Positions 1-8,062 of a stretch of 64,000 nucleotides of DNA are shown here, one piece after another. The notes under the pieces are model-generated. The model ran no database searches and had not been told where the DNA came from. It was given only the letters and a program-made list of their open reading frames with translations. The first letter of the stretch is position 1; every line of letters begins with the position of its first letter. Origin of the DNA: an uncultured Bacteroidales bacterium (GTDB taxonomy: Bacteria > Bacteroidota > Bacteroidia > Bacteroidales > Bacteroidaceae); contig CACXXT010000020.1 in assembly GCA_902771725.1 (NCBI GenBank), forward strand, positions 1-64,000, in the 5' to 3' direction. The position numbers and the translations under genes are program-made.

Positions 1-116
1 AGACGACCACCCGTGCAGCCCAGCAGGCAGCCCTCGAGGCAGCCAAGAAGGGCGAGACCACCGCGGACTGGACGCCCAAGCCTGAGGACGGCGACGAAGG
101 CAACGACGAGCCGTAA
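1..116 (+). CDS. C-terminal end of a protein, possibly HU-like (partial)
   Basis: An open frame enters from the left edge (first full codon at base 3) and ends at TAA 114-116, giving 37 residues. The tail is an Ala/Lys/Glu stretch followed by an acidic, Gly/Asp/Glu-rich end (DGDEGNDEP). No domain can be recognised in so short a piece. In Bacteroidales the smalltalk peptide, which follows here at 239, is often found just downstream of an HU-family DNA-binding protein whose C-terminus is low-complexity and Gly/Asp/Glu-rich. On that context an HU-like protein is the best guess. The coding call is firmer than the identity. Confidence 0.45.
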   Translation, partial: TTTRAAQQAALEAAKKGETTADWTPKPEDGDEGNDEP

Positions 117-238
117 GGATCACGGATGACGCGGATTACACGGTTCTGAAATGACGAATACCAGGGCGGCACACCCTTTCCGAATTAAGAGCCGCGCAAT
201 CCGCGGTCAAAAACAGAAGAAAGGAGGTGTAGAGGACC

Positions 239-340
239 ATGAATGAAGGGACGAAGAGGACAATCAAGAGGATTGTGGACATCGTGATCACGGTGCTGAC
301 GGCACTGCTCACCACGCTGAGCGCTCATGCAGCGATGTAA
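239..340 (+). CDS. Smalltalk family peptide (33 aa)
   Basis: A 33-residue peptide starting MNEGTKRTIKRIVDI and ending in one hydrophobic helix rich in Val, Ile, Leu, Thr and Ala. A short basic N-terminus followed by an I-x-ITVLTAL-type helix is the pattern of the Bacteroidales smalltalk peptides, whose function is not known. A purine-rich AAAGGAGG lies about 10 bases before the ATG, a rare Shine-Dalgarno-like sequence for this phylum. The upstream partial gene fits the usual neighbour of this family. It could also be a chance small ORF, but length, start, helix and context agree. Confidence 0.7.
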   Translation: MNEGTKRTIKRIVDIVITVLTALLTTLSAHAAM

Positions 341-484
341 GAGAAAATTAAAAAATGAGATAATTATAAATTCCCGCTGGCCTACGAATGAGAGGCTGGC
401 GGGGAGTAAAAATGAGAAATTAAAAAATGAGAAAATTAAATAATTATAAATCCCCGCTGGCCTACGAATGAGAGGCTGGCGGGG
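341..484 (+). repeat. Two direct copies of an A/T-rich leader plus a GC hairpin
   Basis: Two near-identical blocks follow the smalltalk gene. Each has an A/T-rich stretch (AATGAGA and TAATTATAAAT words) and then a stem-loop: CCCGCTGGCCT / AGGCTGGCGGG around a 9-base loop at 373-403, and the same stem extended by one C-G pair at 452-484. Two of the pairs are G-U on the plus strand but would be C-A mismatches on the minus strand, so the folded form is expected in plus-strand RNA. No U-tract follows, so a textbook terminator is not shown. A further 19-base near-repeat (GGGGATTGTGG..) follows at about 481 and 508. Confidence 0.7.
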
Positions 485-534
485 ATTGTGGTAATGGGCC
501 CTGAAGGGGATTGTGGTGATGGGCGTTGGGGGGG

Positions 535-3500
535 TTACTTCACGACCACCTTCTTGCCATTGCGGATGACGATGCGCTGGAGAGTGGTGGTGAGGGGTCG
601 TCCGGAGAGGTCGTAGGTGGTGGCGGAGTTGGAATCGGTGGCGATGCCGCGTACGCCTACGGGATCCACTACGGTGAGTATGCCGGGAACGTACTCGAAG
701 GTGTAGTTCTGCGCCTCGGCTCCGCTGACGCGTATCTCGTACTGTCCGGCGGGGCTGTCGGGTGTGGCGTCGCACTCCACGACGGCTTCGTGTGTGAGCA
801 CGTCCTCCGCCTTCTCGCGGTTGCGGAATCCAGAGTAGGTGACGGTGAACTCAGGATTGGGTTCGCCAATGTTGCGCTGGAAGGACTTCGCGGTGACGGT
901 TACGGGAGCGGGTGTGATGGCGAGTATGCCGTCGCTGAGCTGGAGTCCGGCTGTGGTGACGGTGCCTGGGAGGAGGCGTATGGCGTACTCTCCGACGGGC
1001 GTGCTGGTGTCTGTCTCTGCGCTGAGCTCAGGTGTGCCGTTGATGGGTGCTCCTGTGACGGTGAAGGTGAACTTGGGGTTGGCACGTCCATACTCGCGCT
1101 CGACGTTGTCTGCGTGGATGGCGGGAACTCCTGTGTACTCGCTGACGGTGGCCTTGTTCCAGTCCTCGCTCTGCTGGTAGGTGTCTACGAGGCCTGCAGG
1201 CACGAAGAGGGTGAGGCTGCGGGGTGTCAGTCCGCTGTCGCCGACGGACATCACGTGGGGTGTCAGGATGGCAGCATAGCGGAGGTTGGAGCAGGCGGTG
1301 AAGGCGTTCTTGCCCAGTTCTTTGACTCCTGCGGGGATGTATACACTGACGAGCTTGGAGCATGCGCGGAAGGCGTCGTCGGGCAGGGTGGTGAGGGCTG
1401 TGAAGTAGCGGAGCTCGTCCATGGAGGTCATGGTGTTGGCGCTGCGGAAGGTGGTGCCGATGTCAGTGACTGCGGCAGCTTCCTCGTAGCTGAGTTCTCC
1501 GTCTTCGTCCAGATCCCAGGCGTTGACGCTGATGGTCTTGGCCGTGAGGTCGCTGAACTCGATGAAGTGGAGCTTGCGGCGTACGGCGCTGCATGCCTGC
1601 TGGAGTTCGTCGGGTGTGGCGTCGAGGTTGTCGTACACGGCTTGCTCATCGGCGACGTCGATGCTACGGCTGCGTGCAGTGGCGAGGAGCTGTGCGAGGG
1701 TCTTGACGGTGCTGTAGTTCTTCTGGAGAGCGTCGACGTCGGCCTTGCGGAGGAAAGCCCACTGGCAGCGCTGTTCGTTGCCGTCGTAGGGGATGTCGTA
1801 GTAGAGTCCGTAGGTGTAGTTGTAGCCGGCGTACTCGCTCTCGTGGTTGAGGTCAACGCCGAGGTATTCTCCTTCGACGTAGTCTCCCTGGTTGTCGGGC
1901 ACCTGCAGGGTGTAGACGCCTTCGCGTCCCTCGACGGGTGCTACCTTCCAGTATGCCTTGGAGCTGACGGAGCCGTCGACGAAGCAGGTCTTGACGCCCT
2001 GTCCGACCTTGGCGTCGGTGTCGGTGCGGAAGAGGATGTTGGAGGCGCTCTTGGCGGTGTTGTAGAGGTAGTAGGTGTCGGCAGGCATGGACTTGGTGCG
2101 GCGGAGCTGGTAGACGATGCCGCTGAATCCTACTACGCCCTGTGTGCCGTAGGCCTCGCCAGCAGCGATGTAGCGGTGGAGTCCGATGTTGTAGACGTAG
2201 ATGTCCTCGTTCTCCGTGGGCTGGCAGAAGGGTGCCTGTCCGAGTGAGTGTACCTCGCGTATGGTTCCGAATTCCTTCCAGACGGGCGCCTGGCGGTAGG
2301 CCTCGGCGCTGCCCTTGGGCACGCAGAGTGTGGCCTCGTGGAGGTCTACTCCTGCGAAGGCATCGTCGGCGACGTCGATGGCTGAGGGGTCTGTGGCATG
2401 TACGGTGACCTCACGGAGTGCTGTGCAGCCGTTGAAGGCGTCGTCGCCGATGTATTCGAGCCGCAGGGGGAGGTTGACGTCGGTGAGTGCTGTGCAGTTC
2501 ATGAAGGCGCGGTAGTAGATGTCCACGATGTTGTCTGGGAGGTCTACGGAGGTGAGGGCGGTGCAGTCCTTGAAGCCGTTGCCTGCGAGGTAGCTGAGGC
2601 CTGTGAAGTGCTGGAGGTCAGCGAGGTTGGTGAGTTTAGCATTCTGGTAGAATTCATTCTCGAAGCTCTCGAGGATGCCAGCTTCCTCGGGTGTGATTTC
2701 TCCGTCGCCGTCGAGGTCGCAGCCACGGCTGATGGCAGCCTGGCGCACGATGTCGCTCTCGAAGATGATGAATCCGAGTTTGCGGCGGAGGCGTCGCTGT
2801 GCCTTGGAGAGTTCCTCGAGGGTGCTCTGGAGGTTGTCGTAGACGGCCTGCTCGGAGGTGACGTCGAGGCGTGCCTTGACGGCGCTGGCGAGGAGTCCGC
2901 GGAGCTGCACGGCAGCGGCATAGACGGCAGCCTCCTGTTCGTCGTACTCGACGAACATCCAATGGCAGTTGCTGGTGAAGTCATCGTAGAGGATGTCGCT
3001 GTAGATGCCATAGGTGGGCGAGGCGGCGTTGCTGGCGTGGTCGGGATTGACGCCGAGGTACTGTGTCGCCTTGTATCCGCTGACGCCGGAGGGCACCTGG
3101 AGGGTGTAGACGAGTGTCTGCCCCTCTACGGGAGCGAGTCGCCACCAGGCGGTCTTGGCGGAGACGGTGGAGGCGGGTCCGTCGACGAAGCAGGCGCGCA
3201 CGCCATTGCCGACGTTGCCGTCGGTGGTGGTGCGGAAGAGGATGTGGTTGTCGTTGGGGCTGTCGTCGGTGTAGAGGTAGTAGACGCCTTCGCCCATGGC
3301 TCCAGACTTGCGGAGTTCGAAGCGCATGGGGCTGTCGGTCTTGGCGACGACGGCCTGTGTGCCGTAGGCCTCGCCTCGTGTGAGGTAGCGCCCTGTGCCT
3401 ACGTTGTAGAGGTAGTACTGCTTCTCGAGCGCAGGTTCGACGTACTGTCCGCGGGCGAGGTCGCGTATCTCATAGATGTTGCCGAAGTCCTTCCACTGGG

Positions 3501-5313
3501 GCTTGGCGGCGATGGCGCTGCGCGATCCCTGGAGCACTCCGAGGGATGCAGCCGCGAGATCCACGCCCTCGAAGACGTCGTTGCCGAGCTTGATGTCCTG
3601 TGGACGGATGCTGCGGAGAATGACTTCCGAGAGCCGGGTGCAGGAAGCGAAGGCTCCGTCGCCGAGGCTCTGGATGCCGATGGGGAGATCTGCTGCAGTC
3701 ATGGCAGCACAGCCGCGGAAAGCCCCTGAGCCGATGAGCTGGAGCGTGGAGGGAAGTTCACAGGTGAAGACCTTACAGCCGTCGAAGGCCTCGTCGCCGA
3801 TGGAGGTGATGCCCTCAGGGAGCACGAACGTCTTCAGCGCAGCACATCCCTTGAAGGCGCGGGCTCCGATGCTCTTCAGGTTCTTAGGCAACTTGATGGT
3901 GGTTAACTTGCTGCAGCCGGCGAAGGCCTCGGCACTGAGGCTGGTCAGGCTTGTGAAGTAATGCAGCTCGGCGAAAGAGGTTATATTCTGTCCTTTGAAG
4001 ACATCGCCGAGGTCCTTGACGGCAGCTGCCTCGCCGTAGGTGAAGGTGCCGTTGGCGTCGGCATCGAAGTGGTCCACGCAGAGTTTCTTCAGGGCAGCGT
4101 TGCTGATGGGCATGGCGCGTGTGGCATAGTCCACGGGCTCGATGCCGATGATGGCCTCAGGATAACCGCTGTAGCCGCCGGAGGAGCCTCCAATGCCCTG
4201 CTTACCATCGGGATTGAGTTTGGAGAGCATGAAGTAGCCGTCGCTGCTGCCACCCCATCCCCAGTTGATGTGGAAGCAGCGGTTGCCGTCGTAGCCGTCG
4301 CAGACGAAGGCATGGCCGCCATCGGAGTTGCTGCCGCTGAGGTAGACGGGCCGACCGGCAGCGACCTCGTTGTAGAGGGCGTTGTCCCAGCTGTCGCCGC
4401 CAGGGTTGTCGGTGGTGATGTACTTGACGCTGTTGCCGTAGCCGAAGTAGTTCCTGAAGGCATCGTCGACCTCTGCGGACTGTGCGCCAGAAGAGGAGTT
4501 GGTGTAGTCCATGTGTACGGCTACGCCGCAATAGTGCATGAGCTGCGCCACGGCTTTCTTCTGCTTGCCGTTGCCGCCGTAGGAGTCGATCATGTTGTCC
4601 CAGTCGAGGGGTGATCCTGCGGGGATGCCTTCGACCTTGAGTTTTCCGAAGGTCTCGTGGCTCGTCCAGGTCTCATAGCCGGGGATGTCTTTCTGCACCT
4701 CTGTGACGGACTTGGAGCGATGGTAGTAGAGGATCTGGGCCATGGCCGTGGCTACGCAGCCGGTGACGCTACGTCCGAGGGTGAAGTACATGGGGCACTC
4801 ATCGTTATAGGGTGGGCCCTGGTTCCAGCGGGAGGTGCAGAGCGTGGCCACTGCAGGATGCGTGGTAGCCTCGAGCAGGGGTCGACGGGGGTCTGTGATG
4901 GGGTTCTGCTGGATGTCCTCGAGCTGCTGGGTCTGCCAGCCGAGCCAGTACTTCATGTTCTCAGGCAGGCGGGCGTAGTCGAACGTGCCTTCGTCCGTGT
5001 AGCCCAGGACGGGATAGACGGAGTCGTCGCCAGAGGCGATGACATAGCCCTCGCCCTCGCCACGGTTGAAGACGTAGTAGAGTTCATGGTCGGGATTGGT
5101 GACCTGGAATCCGCGACGGGGTGCCAGACGAGCCCGGTCGCTCACGGGAGTGAGGCGCAAGGCGGAGGCGCGTCGGGCTACGCTCTGCTGGGTGGCAGGC
5201 AGCGAGAGCAGGAACTGCTGGGCACGCTGGAGTGCCTGGTCGCGGGTGATGGGGTCGGCATTGGCCGTGAGTGCCAGAGGGAGAAACAGCACGGCGAGTA
5301 GAATTTTCTTCAT
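535..5313 (-). CDS. Secreted C10 (streptopain-like) cysteine peptidase with BspA-type repeats and MBG domains
   Basis: A 1592-residue exported protein. A signal peptide (MKKILLAVLFLPLALTANA) is followed by a Spi-type propeptide (about 20-120) and a C10 peptidase domain. The catalytic Cys is in TGCVATAMAQ (Cys186) and the catalytic His in GGHAFVCDGY (His334), with the family's HINWGWGG just after. The rest is accessory: three blocks of an EF-hand-like acidic segment plus BspA/LRR_5 leucine-rich repeats (FxGCxxLxxxxLPxxxxxIG), two ricin-like beta-trefoil stretches between them, two MBG-type domains (REYGRANPKF, RNIGEPNPEF) and a tail with DLSGR and ending KKVVVK. Residue 1 is placed at the Met of MKKILL because a longer in-frame start would put 23 residues before the signal peptide and lies at or above the promoter. 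C10 enzymes cleave host or dietary proteins outside the cell; the substrate here is unknown. Confidence 0.88.
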   Translation of the reverse strand: MKKILLAVLFLPLALTANADPITRDQALQRAQQFLLSLPATQQSVARRASALRLTPVSDRARLAPRRGFQVTNPDHELYYVFNRGEGEGYVIASGDDSVYPVLGYTDEGTFDYARLPENMKYWLGWQTQQLEDIQQNPITDPRRPLLEATTHPAVATLCTSRWNQGPPYNDECPMYFTLGRSVTGCVATAMAQILYYHRSKSVTEVQKDIPGYETWTSHETFGKLKVEGIPAGSPLDWDNMIDSYGGNGKQKKAVAQLMHYCGVAVHMDYTNSSSGAQSAEVDDAFRNYFGYGNSVKYITTDNPGGDSWDNALYNEVAAGRPVYLSGSNSDGGHAFVCDGYDGNRCFHINWGWGGSSDGYFMLSKLNPDGKQGIGGSSGGYSGYPEAIIGIEPVDYATRAMPISNAALKKLCVDHFDADANGTFTYGEAAAVKDLGDVFKGQNITSFAELHYFTSLTSLSAEAFAGCSKLTTIKLPKNLKSIGARAFKGCAALKTFVLPEGITSIGDEAFDGCKVFTCELPSTLQLIGSGAFRGCAAMTAADLPIGIQSLGDGAFASCTRLSEVILRSIRPQDIKLGNDVFEGVDLAAASLGVLQGSRSAIAAKPQWKDFGNIYEIRDLARGQYVEPALEKQYYLYNVGTGRYLTRGEAYGTQAVVAKTDSPMRFELRKSGAMGEGVYYLYTDDSPNDNHILFRTTTDGNVGNGVRACFVDGPASTVSAKTAWWRLAPVEGQTLVYTLQVPSGVSGYKATQYLGVNPDHASNAASPTYGIYSDILYDDFTSNCHWMFVEYDEQEAAVYAAAVQLRGLLASAVKARLDVTSEQAVYDNLQSTLEELSKAQRRLRRKLGFIIFESDIVRQAAISRGCDLDGDGEITPEEAGILESFENEFYQNAKLTNLADLQHFTGLSYLAGNGFKDCTALTSVDLPDNIVDIYYRAFMNCTALTDVNLPLRLEYIGDDAFNGCTALREVTVHATDPSAIDVADDAFAGVDLHEATLCVPKGSAEAYRQAPVWKEFGTIREVHSLGQAPFCQPTENEDIYVYNIGLHRYIAAGEAYGTQGVVGFSGIVYQLRRTKSMPADTYYLYNTAKSASNILFRTDTDAKVGQGVKTCFVDGSVSSKAYWKVAPVEGREGVYTLQVPDNQGDYVEGEYLGVDLNHESEYAGYNYTYGLYYDIPYDGNEQRCQWAFLRKADVDALQKNYSTVKTLAQLLATARSRSIDVADEQAVYDNLDATPDELQQACSAVRRKLHFIEFSDLTAKTISVNAWDLDEDGELSYEEAAAVTDIGTTFRSANTMTSMDELRYFTALTTLPDDAFRACSKLVSVYIPAGVKELGKNAFTACSNLRYAAILTPHVMSVGDSGLTPRSLTLFVPAGLVDTYQQSEDWNKATVSEYTGVPAIHADNVEREYGRANPKFTFTVTGAPINGTPELSAETDTSTPVGEYAIRLLPGTVTTAGLQLSDGILAITPAPVTVTAKSFQRNIGEPNPEFTVTYSGFRNREKAEDVLTHEAVVECDATPDSPAGQYEIRVSGAEAQNYTFEYVPGILTVVDPVGVRGIATDSNSATTYDLSGRPLTTTLQRIVIRNGKKVVVK

Positions 5314-5349
5314 TGTGCAATATGGGTGTTTAGTTAGCATAAGCGGGCG

Positions 5350-5357
5350 CAAAATTA
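5350..5357 (-). promoter_or_regulatory. Bacteroidota -7 box for the C10 peptidase gene
   Basis: CAAAATTA on the plus strand reads TAATTTTG on the minus strand, matching TAnnTTTG. It would give a leader of about 30 bases before the ATG at 5313. No clear -33 box was seen at the usual spacing. Confidence 0.5.
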
Positions 5358-5390
5358 GTGCTTTTTTCCATAGGAAAAGCATAAAAGCCG

Positions 5391-5421
5391 AAAAAAACGC
5401 ACCCTCCGCTGGGAGGATGCG
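5391..5421 (-). terminator. Rho-independent terminator of the DUF4859-like gene
   Basis: On the minus strand an inverted repeat CGCATCCTCC / GGAGGGTGCG (with one G-U pair) is followed directly by seven T. It lies between the stop at 5483 and the promoter of the next gene, so it separates the two transcription units. Confidence 0.75.
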
Positions 5422-5482
5422 CTTCTTTTAGCAGTTTTTCACCGTTGGGGAGCCCGCAACGGGCTGACGGCAAAGGAGAATA

Positions 5483-7927
5483 TCACTTCACGACGACCTT
5501 GCGACCATCCTGGATGTATACGCCACGCTGTGTGCGCTCCACGCGACGTCCGCTGAGGTCGAAAAGGGTCTTGGCAGCTGCCGTGCCGAGGGCATCGCGC
5601 ACGCCGACGACCTCCTCAGCGACGAAGGTGACGTTGAAGATGTAGATCTTGCCGTCGTTCTGGAGACCGAAGCGGCTGGTGATCTTCGTATCGGCAGTCC
5701 AGGCACCTGTGAGCTCGTAGATGGTGGCTACGATATCCTTACTGGTGTTCTCTGCGAATTCCACGCCTACGACAGCGTCGTTGCCGTTGGAAGTGTCGAC
5801 AGAGCCGTCGGCGAGCAGCCACCAGCCTCCGCTGAGGTTGGAGCCGTCGGTCATGGTGCCGTCGGCAGCGAGGACAGCCAGCGAGGGTACTCCGAAGAGC
5901 TGCGAAACCTCTGTGAAGCCAATCTTCTCGAGGGCTTCAGTGACATCGATGACGGCGTCGGTCTGCTTATCATTCTTCACGGGCAGGACGATGGAGGTGG
6001 AGCCGACGACCTCGGCCTGAGGCACTACGGAGTTGACGAACTTGACGTTGAAGTTGTAGGTGATCATCTTGCCGTTCTGCTCGTTGACGAGGTAGATGAC
6101 GGCGTTGTACTCGTCGCCGACATTGTTCAGTCCGGGCATGGAGTAGAAGGTGTAGTGGAGGTCGTCGTTGGAGTAGGTGAAGCCCCAGGGCGAGCTGCCC
6201 CAGGTGGCGGCGAAGCCTTCCTTGCTCATCCAGAAGCCGGGGTAGGGCGTGCAGCTGTAGGAGTCGCTGTACTCTCCGTCGACCCACTCTGTTCCCTCGG
6301 CGGGTGCCTTCTGGGCGTAGAGCACAGGATTCTCGGTGCCGATGAGTTCGAGGTCGGCGGGATCGATGTCATAGCCCATCTCCACGCCATAGTCACCATT
6401 CGTGGTGGGCAGTGCCTGGATCTTCACGGCACGGGAGGCCACGCTCTGGAATTCCACGCCAGGACCTTCCTTGATGAGGATTTCCAGGTTGATGTGAACG
6501 GTGTAGTACTTAGCTCCGCTAACAAGGTACAGAGTAGCAATACCAGTCTGACCACCTTCGAAAGTATTGGGGTATTGAGCCAAGACAAATCTGGAATAGT
6601 CACCATTGGTAGAAGCCTGGACAAAAATACCGCAAGCGCTGCTCCAGGTGTAGCGATAGCCATCTTTGTGGAACCAAAAGCCCTCTTCACCAGGATTTAG
6701 AGAGAACTCATCAGTAATATCGTCATTTCCATCAGGTGCCCAAAGAGTTATTTCGGCTGGGTCGCACTCGAGCAAAGCAGAAATGGCATCGATGTCAAGG
6801 GAGAAGCTAAGAGTCTCGTAGTTCGAGGTGGGATATTGGCTGAGGTTGACGTCCTCGCTGCCCACTTCGGTCATCTCGGCGAAGGGCAATTTCTCGCGCT
6901 CGTCGATGACAAATTTCACCTGCAGGTCAATGGCCTTGCCGTTATAGACGAAGTAGATGGTGGTGCTGACCTCGTTGATGGTGCCGAGGCCCTGGTCGCT
7001 GCCGTCGATGGGGAGTGCGCCGCCCTTCTGACCGATGTCGAAGTAGAGCTGCTCCGTCTCGGGGTCAAACTGGAAGGCATCGACGAAGAAGACGCCGTCG
7101 CTCTTGGCCACGAACTTGCTGTAGATGGGGGTGTCGTTGGTCGTGTCGAACCACCAGCCGGGAGCCTCGCCGGTGGGGACGTTGGTCAGCGTGTCACCCA
7201 TCAGTCCCAGTCCGTCGTCCTCACGCACCTTGGTGGCGAAGACCACGCGCTGCAGACCCACGGAGAAGAGCTCGGGGGAGATGCCCAAAGCGGCAGGCAC
7301 GCCCTTGAAGTCGAGGGTGTCCGTCTCGCCGTAGTCGCTGTTGCGAGCCCACTGATGCACCTCCACGCTCTTGTGCTGAACGACATTCAGCTTGCTGATG
7401 AGCACGGGGTCTGTGGGGATGTCGATGGTCTTAATCTTCAGGGTGATGTCGAAGGTGGCTTCCTTCTCGTTGAAGGCGAGCACGAACTTGGCCTTGAGCT
7501 CCTCGCCGCCCTGCAGGGCATCGGGGTGCTGGCCGATGGAGATGGTGAAGGCATTCGTCTCCTCGTCAACGGCGAGGACATTGTACCAGACATCTTCGCC
7601 TACCTCACCGGTCCAACCGGTCGGAGTGGCCTGAGCGGTCATCCAGAAGCCGCCGTTGCTGCCCTGGGTGTAGTCGGAGTAACGTTTGCCGTCGGCGTCC
7701 TCGAGGAAGAAGAGCGGAGTGCTCCATGTGCCGTTGAGGGCGGTGGCAAGTGTGGTGGCATCAGTGCCGAGGGTCTCGGCGACTGCGGAGAGCTCGAAGG
7801 TGGCATCCAGCATGGGCGTGTAGCCGGCAGGATAGGTCTCAAACACCTTGCTGTACTGTGCGCTGGCAGTAAGGCTGGCTGCGAGGCAGCAGACCAGTGC
7901 CAGGAATCGGGTAAAGTACTTTTTCAT
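5483..7927 (-). CDS. Secreted five-repeat protein (DUF4859-like) with C-terminal tail
   Basis: An 814-residue protein with a signal peptide (MKKYFTRFLALVCCLAASLTASA). The body is five divergent repeats of about 120-150 residues. Each carries a turn with Gly-aromatic-Trp near its middle (GFWMTAQ, GWWFDTT, GFWFHKDG, GFWMSKEG, GWWLLADG), then a segment like AQYPNTFEGGQTG and a beta-strand run such as YTVHINLEI. This layout resembles DUF4859 modules of Bacteroidales surface proteins; I judge that from memory of the pattern. The C-terminus is the same DLSGRRV...KVVVK tail seen on four other proteins here, suggesting sorting to the surface. No catalytic motif is visible, so binding or structure is more likely than catalysis. 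It has its own terminator. Confidence 0.65.
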   Translation of the reverse strand: MKKYFTRFLALVCCLAASLTASAQYSKVFETYPAGYTPMLDATFELSAVAETLGTDATTLATALNGTWSTPLFFLEDADGKRYSDYTQGSNGGFWMTAQATPTGWTGEVGEDVWYNVLAVDEETNAFTISIGQHPDALQGGEELKAKFVLAFNEKEATFDITLKIKTIDIPTDPVLISKLNVVQHKSVEVHQWARNSDYGETDTLDFKGVPAALGISPELFSVGLQRVVFATKVREDDGLGLMGDTLTNVPTGEAPGWWFDTTNDTPIYSKFVAKSDGVFFVDAFQFDPETEQLYFDIGQKGGALPIDGSDQGLGTINEVSTTIYFVYNGKAIDLQVKFVIDEREKLPFAEMTEVGSEDVNLSQYPTSNYETLSFSLDIDAISALLECDPAEITLWAPDGNDDITDEFSLNPGEEGFWFHKDGYRYTWSSACGIFVQASTNGDYSRFVLAQYPNTFEGGQTGIATLYLVSGAKYYTVHINLEILIKEGPGVEFQSVASRAVKIQALPTTNGDYGVEMGYDIDPADLELIGTENPVLYAQKAPAEGTEWVDGEYSDSYSCTPYPGFWMSKEGFAATWGSSPWGFTYSNDDLHYTFYSMPGLNNVGDEYNAVIYLVNEQNGKMITYNFNVKFVNSVVPQAEVVGSTSIVLPVKNDKQTDAVIDVTEALEKIGFTEVSQLFGVPSLAVLAADGTMTDGSNLSGGWWLLADGSVDTSNGNDAVVGVEFAENTSKDIVATIYELTGAWTADTKITSRFGLQNDGKIYIFNVTFVAEEVVGVRDALGTAAAKTLFDLSGRRVERTQRGVYIQDGRKVVVK

Positions 7928-7995
7928 AACTGGGTTAATTAAATGATGTATAATGTTGAATCTATAATGTCAATGTAAATTGTCCAATGCTATCG

Positions 7996-8047
7996 CTCTT
8001 GCACTCTTGCACTCTTGCATTTGCGAATTTACGAATTTACGAATTTG
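7996..8047. repeat. Two adjacent 8-bp tandem arrays
   Basis: CTCTTGCA is repeated three times exactly (7996-8019). Four bases later CGAATTTA is repeated twice with a third copy changed in the last base (8024-8047). They lie in the 135-bp gap between the start of the DUF4859-like gene and the stop of the DUF6055-type gene. No promoter box was recognised in this gap. Confidence 0.85.
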
Positions 8048-8062
8048 CAATGGTCCCTGGTG

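Noticed and set aside
526..2247. A 573-residue open frame on the plus strand
   Set aside because: It is the antisense shadow of the C10 peptidase gene: Val/Gly/Ala/Glu/Asp-rich, without any domain, caused by GC-rich codons.
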